From assembly GCA_902806435.1 (NCBI GenBank), contig CADCWO010000056.1:1-64000 (forward strand): a stretch of 64,000 bases of DNA, written 5' to 3'. The notes beneath the pieces are model-generated. The model made no database searches. It was not told where the DNA came from and saw nothing but the letters and a program-made list of their open reading frames with translations. Shown here one piece after another: positions 61,271-64,000 of this stretch (position 1 is the stretch's first letter; each line of letters opens with the position of its first letter). The DNA is from an uncultured Synechococcales cyanobacterium. GTDB taxonomy: Bacteria > Cyanobacteriota > Cyanobacteriia > Thermosynechococcales > Thermosynechococcaceae. The position numbers and the translations under genes are program-made.

Positions 61271-61726
61271 ATGGCTATCTATACAGCAGATTCCCTCAAA
61301 GCGGAATTAAACGACAGAGGCTGGCGCTTAACCCCCCAACGAGAAACGATTCTTCACATTTTTCAAAACTTGCCTGAAGGCAATCACCTGAGTGCTGAAG
61401 ACCTTCATACTCGCCTGCATGAGCAAGGCGACCCAATTAGTCTCTCCACGATTTACCGTACGGTAAAGTTGATGGCCCGTATGGGTATTTTGCGGGAACT
61501 AGAGCTAGCGGAGGGACATAAGCACTACGAGTTAAATCAGCCCTATCCCTATCACCATCATCATTTAATTTGTGTCAAGTGTAGCAAGACAATCGAGTTC
61601 AAAAGTGACTCGATCTTAAAAGTGGGTTCCAAAACCGCCCAAAAAGAAGGCTATCACTTGCTTGACTGCCAACTTTCAATCCATGCGATCTGCCCCCAGT
61701 GCCAGCGGTCCTTATTTCCGGTTTAG
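61271..61726 (+). CDS. furA: Ferric uptake regulator FurA
   Basis: This 151-residue iron-dependent repressor has a winged helix with LTPQRETILHIFQNLPEGNH and SLSTIYRTVKLMARMGILRE, the metal-rich segment NQPYPYHHHHLICVKCSKTI, and a second CxxC (CPQCQR). It closely follows Nostoc FurA in sequence and in its place after sigC. I chose ATG 61271, with GAGAGGTG upstream; the in-frame ATG at 61247 lies inside the second Fur-box-like repeat. It would repress iron uptake genes and itself. Confidence 0.92.
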   Translation: MAIYTADSLKAELNDRGWRLTPQRETILHIFQNLPEGNHLSAEDLHTRLHEQGDPISLSTIYRTVKLMARMGILRELELAEGHKHYELNQPYPYHHHHLICVKCSKTIEFKSDSILKVGSKTAQKEGYHLLDCQLSIHAICPQCQRSLFPV

Positions 61727-62001
61727 GGATTTCTAAAGTTCAAATGAGTAGGATGACATCATTTTTTTGTCACTGGTGGGTCAGGTAGTATGCTGATCAC
61801 TAACCTTCTTAAGTTAGACAAATAAGTTGCTTAAATTCAGAGATGGCCTATGGCTCTCCTAGCCTAAAACCTGGATTGACGCTAGGGACATGAGCAGCTT
61901 AAGAACCTCGGGTTACTGTGAAAACTTCGACAACTATTGATCAGCTTAGAACGTTTAAAGTTGAGTATGGCGGAGTGTGCTGCATCCCTTAACTCTTCTG
62001 C

Positions 62002-62343
62002 ATGAGAAAAATTCTATTGAAACAGCTACTTAGGTTCATGCTCGTGGTAGTGCTTGCGATCACAAGCCCAATGGCACTTGCGGCAAACCTAGCAAACGGC
62101 GCAGAAGTCTTCAGCGTTCACTGTGCTGCTTGCCACGCCAGTGGCGGCAACATTGTCCGGCGGGGTAAGAACCTGAAGCGAAGGGCACTCGAGAGATACG
62201 GTATGGATTCTGTAGCGGAGATCGCCTCCCTCATCGAAAATGGCAAGAATGCGATGCCTGCTTACAAAAACCGTCTAACTGAGCAACAAATCCAAGCGGT
62301 TGCCAACTATGTGCTAGGGCAAGCTGACAACAACTGGAAGTAG
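62002..62343 (+). CDS. petJ: Cytochrome c6-type electron carrier
   Basis: This 113-residue protein has a signal peptide (LLRFMLVVVLAITSPMALA) and a mature ~86-residue class I cytochrome. The heme site CAACH is in VHCAACHASGGNIV, followed by the axial Met in NGKNAMPAYKNRL and the final helix IQAVANYVLGQADNNW. It carries electrons from cytochrome b6f to photosystem I or the oxidase in the lumen. Two Arg-rich turns (VRRGKNLKRRALERYG) make it unusually basic. Its closeness to furA may be functional, since c6 replaces plastocyanin under low copper. Confidence 0.85.
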   Translation: MRKILLKQLLRFMLVVVLAITSPMALAANLANGAEVFSVHCAACHASGGNIVRRGKNLKRRALERYGMDSVAEIASLIENGKNAMPAYKNRLTEQQIQAVANYVLGQADNNWK

Positions 62344-62546
62344 CAAAATCCTAAATAAGCTGATCGATACAGGTTCTTTGCGGCCGTAAAAACTGACATT
62401 ATTCTAGGCAGATGCTTACCTCTTGCTAAATCTGATTGAGTGATGATGTAGCGTACCACTTAAATTACTTGTAGATGCAAAATCGGTTAGAAAACCTAGT
62501 GAATCCGCTTATCCTAAGTTAAGTACACCACACATAGCGATCCAGA

Positions 62547-63566
62547 ATGGGTTTACCGGGCTCTAGCAGACTACAGTTCACTCCTGACCTCAACATCTGC
62601 CGTGTACTGAATGGAATGTGGCAGGTGTCTGGGGCGCATGGACCGATCAATTCTAAATCTGCTGTCCAGAGTATGTTTGATTACCTGGATGCTGGCTTTA
62701 CCACTTGGGACCTAGCTGACCACTACGGTCCTGCTGAGGACTTTATTGGGGAGTTCCGTCGGCAACTGGTTGACTCACGGGGCGAAGAAGCTCTGTCGAG
62801 TGTGCAAGCATTTACGAAGTGGGTGCCGCGACCAATGCGGATGACTAGAAAGTTAGTCGAGCAGAACATCGACCTATCCTGCAAAAGGATGGGGGTGGGT
62901 ACCTTAGACTTGCTCCAATTCCATTGGTGGGAGTATCGAGATGAAAATTATCTAGAAGCGCTGAAGTACCTGGCAGAACTACAAGCTGAGGGCAAGATCA
63001 AGCACTTAGCTTTAACAAACTTTGATACAGAGCACCTGAAAATCATTGTGGATAGTGGGATTAAGATTGTATCTAACCAGGTGCAGTTTTCGCTGATTGA
63101 TCGCCGTCCCCTGCAGCAGATGATCTCGTTTTGTCAGGAACAGAGTGTTCACCTCTTTGCCTACGGCACTATCTGTGGTGGCTTGTTATCAGAGAAGTAC
63201 CTAGGAGTGCCTGAGCCCCAGGGGGGAAAGCTCAACACTGCCAGTTTGAGAAAATACAAAAATATGATTGACGCATGGGGAGGTTGGAACTTATTTCAAA
63301 CCTTACTGCAAACGTTGGAGGAGATTGCTCAGAACTATGGCGTAAGTATCGCCAACGTGGCAGTGCGCTACGTTTTGGAGCAACCCACCGTTGCGGGGGC
63401 GATCGTCGGTGTCCGCTTAGGGGCATCAGAACATTGGTCAAACAACACTAAAGTATTTGGTTTTTCGCTGAAGAGGTCAGATTATGACCAGATCAATGCT
63501 GTTCTAGAACAGTCACGGGATCTGTATCAACTAATTGGTGACTGCGGGGATGAGTACCGGCGCTAG
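62547..63566 (+). CDS. Aldo/keto reductase
   Basis: This 339-residue TIM-barrel NADPH oxidoreductase has Asp and Tyr of the tetrad in LADHYGPAEDFIG, Lys in FTKWVPRPM and His in QFHWWEY. The downstream SNQVQFSLIDRRPLQQMISF and GVRLGASEHW complete the family pattern. The substrate is unknown. It lies 61 bases upstream of a class II aldolase on the same strand, so a sugar-metabolism role is plausible, by context only. Confidence 0.88.
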   Translation: MGLPGSSRLQFTPDLNICRVLNGMWQVSGAHGPINSKSAVQSMFDYLDAGFTTWDLADHYGPAEDFIGEFRRQLVDSRGEEALSSVQAFTKWVPRPMRMTRKLVEQNIDLSCKRMGVGTLDLLQFHWWEYRDENYLEALKYLAELQAEGKIKHLALTNFDTEHLKIIVDSGIKIVSNQVQFSLIDRRPLQQMISFCQEQSVHLFAYGTICGGLLSEKYLGVPEPQGGKLNTASLRKYKNMIDAWGGWNLFQTLLQTLEEIAQNYGVSIANVAVRYVLEQPTVAGAIVGVRLGASEHWSNNTKVFGFSLKRSDYDQINAVLEQSRDLYQLIGDCGDEYRR

Positions 63567-63626
63567 GAATACTAGCCAATCTACCTCGGTACAGGTAAAA
63601 CTCAGAAAGCCTTTCTCAGGAAGTGA

Positions 63627-64000
63627 ATGATGCTTAGTTCAACCATCGAACTCCTGCATACAGCACGGCGTAATGCCTACGCCATTGGTGCTTTTAATAT
63701 CTACAATCTAGAAGGAGTAAGAGCTGTAGTGGAGGCAGCGGAAGCGTTTGAAAGCCCAGCCATGCTACAACTTCACCCCAGCGCCCTCTCCTATGGGAAG
63801 TCGCCTTTAGTCGCACTTTGTATGGAGGCCGCTCGCTCAGCCAAAGTGCCGATCGCTGTTCACTTAGATCACAGTACTTCTGCCAATGACATCCAAGCGG
63901 CGATTACCGCTGGCATGAACTCGATTATGGCTGATGGCTCTGCATTGCCCTACGAAGACAACCTCACTTTTACTCGCGAAATGACCGCCCTTGCTCATCG
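63627..64000 (+). CDS. Class II fructose/ketose-bisphosphate aldolase, 5' part (runs off the window)
   Basis: 124 complete codons are seen before the window ends. IELLHTARRNAYAIGAFNIY is the conserved N terminus of class II aldolases (GatY/KbaY/FbaA), followed by VPIAVHLDHSTSANDIQAAI with the zinc ligand His and the catalytic Asp (LDH), and MADGSALPYEDNL where these enzymes have M-x-D-x-S. AGGAA lies five bases upstream of ATG 63627; ATG 63630 is equally possible. The substrate class cannot be decided without the C-terminal half. Confidence 0.85.
   Translation, partial: MMLSSTIELLHTARRNAYAIGAFNIYNLEGVRAVVEAAEAFESPAMLQLHPSALSYGKSPLVALCMEAARSAKVPIAVHLDHSTSANDIQAAITAGMNSIMADGSALPYEDNLTFTREMTALAH

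Noticed and set aside
1-64000. CRISPR arrays, tRNA or rRNA genes
   Set aside because: No regularly spaced repeats, no T-arm GGTTCGANTCC with matching acceptor stem, and no rRNA-like conserved blocks were seen when reading the window. A tRNAscan run would settle the tRNA question.

Overview
The window comes from a cyanobacterium. It carries cyanophycin synthetase and cyanophycinase, Psb27, Ycf54, a DUF3148/SipA-type protein, a CCB-type cytochrome b6 maturation protein, a SigC-type sigma factor followed by a FurA-type regulator, a cytochrome c6, and many copies of the cyanobacterial palindrome GCGATCGC. I saw no rRNA, tRNA or CRISPR array. The genus cannot be fixed from this text alone. Genes lie on both strands in short operons, and there are many insertion-sequence scars and gene remnants.

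Layout. 0.7-5.8 kb: envelope and stress genes (SLH protein, PRC-barrel/DUF2382 protein, Deg-type protease, two membrane proteins, voltage-sensor channel). 5.8-13 kb: an eroded stretch with IS630 and IS701 remnants, an APC permease, two small proteins, a DUF3616 protein, an intact-looking IS630 element abutting the last 35 codons of a devA-like ATPase, and a GNAT fragment. 13-20.3 kb: a five-gene minus-strand signalling operon (receiver domain fused to a thioredoxin-reductase-like flavoprotein, three histidine kinases with N-terminal cyclic-nucleotide-binding folds, one LtrA membrane protein). 20.7-30.5 kb: metabolic genes (SDR, GNAT, queA, leuD, htpX, ycf54, crtE, folD, sipA) and a broken DsbA-family gene. 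30.5-31.5 kb: an IS5-family element. 31.6-46.5 kb: lexA, argF, methyltransferase, oligopeptide-binding lipoprotein, ispF, an EAL remnant, a possible small RNA, trmD, cphB-cphA, a TatA-type protein, an adenosine-deaminase-family enzyme, psb27 and cbiD. 46.6-55 kb: small conserved proteins, a glycine-zipper stress protein, a di-heme cytochrome gene cut by a second IS630 element, arsM, an SDR and an EcsC-like protein. 55.6-64 kb: mltA with two unknown genes (one TIR-like), a CCB-type gene, sigC-furA, petJ, an aldo/keto reductase and the start of a class II aldolase.

The best candidate for an undescribed system is the 13-20 kb operon. It joins redox chemistry to phospho-signalling. All three kinases lack the arginine that normally binds the cyclic-nucleotide phosphate. 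The middle kinase has run into a UBP-type zinc finger that still has its own strong ribosome-binding site and start codon. Other points of interest are the exact in-frame repair predicted on removal of the IS630 element from the cytochrome gene, a shared frameshift signal in both IS630 elements, the tandem Fur-box-like leader of furA, and a TIR-like protein next to a lytic transglycosylase.
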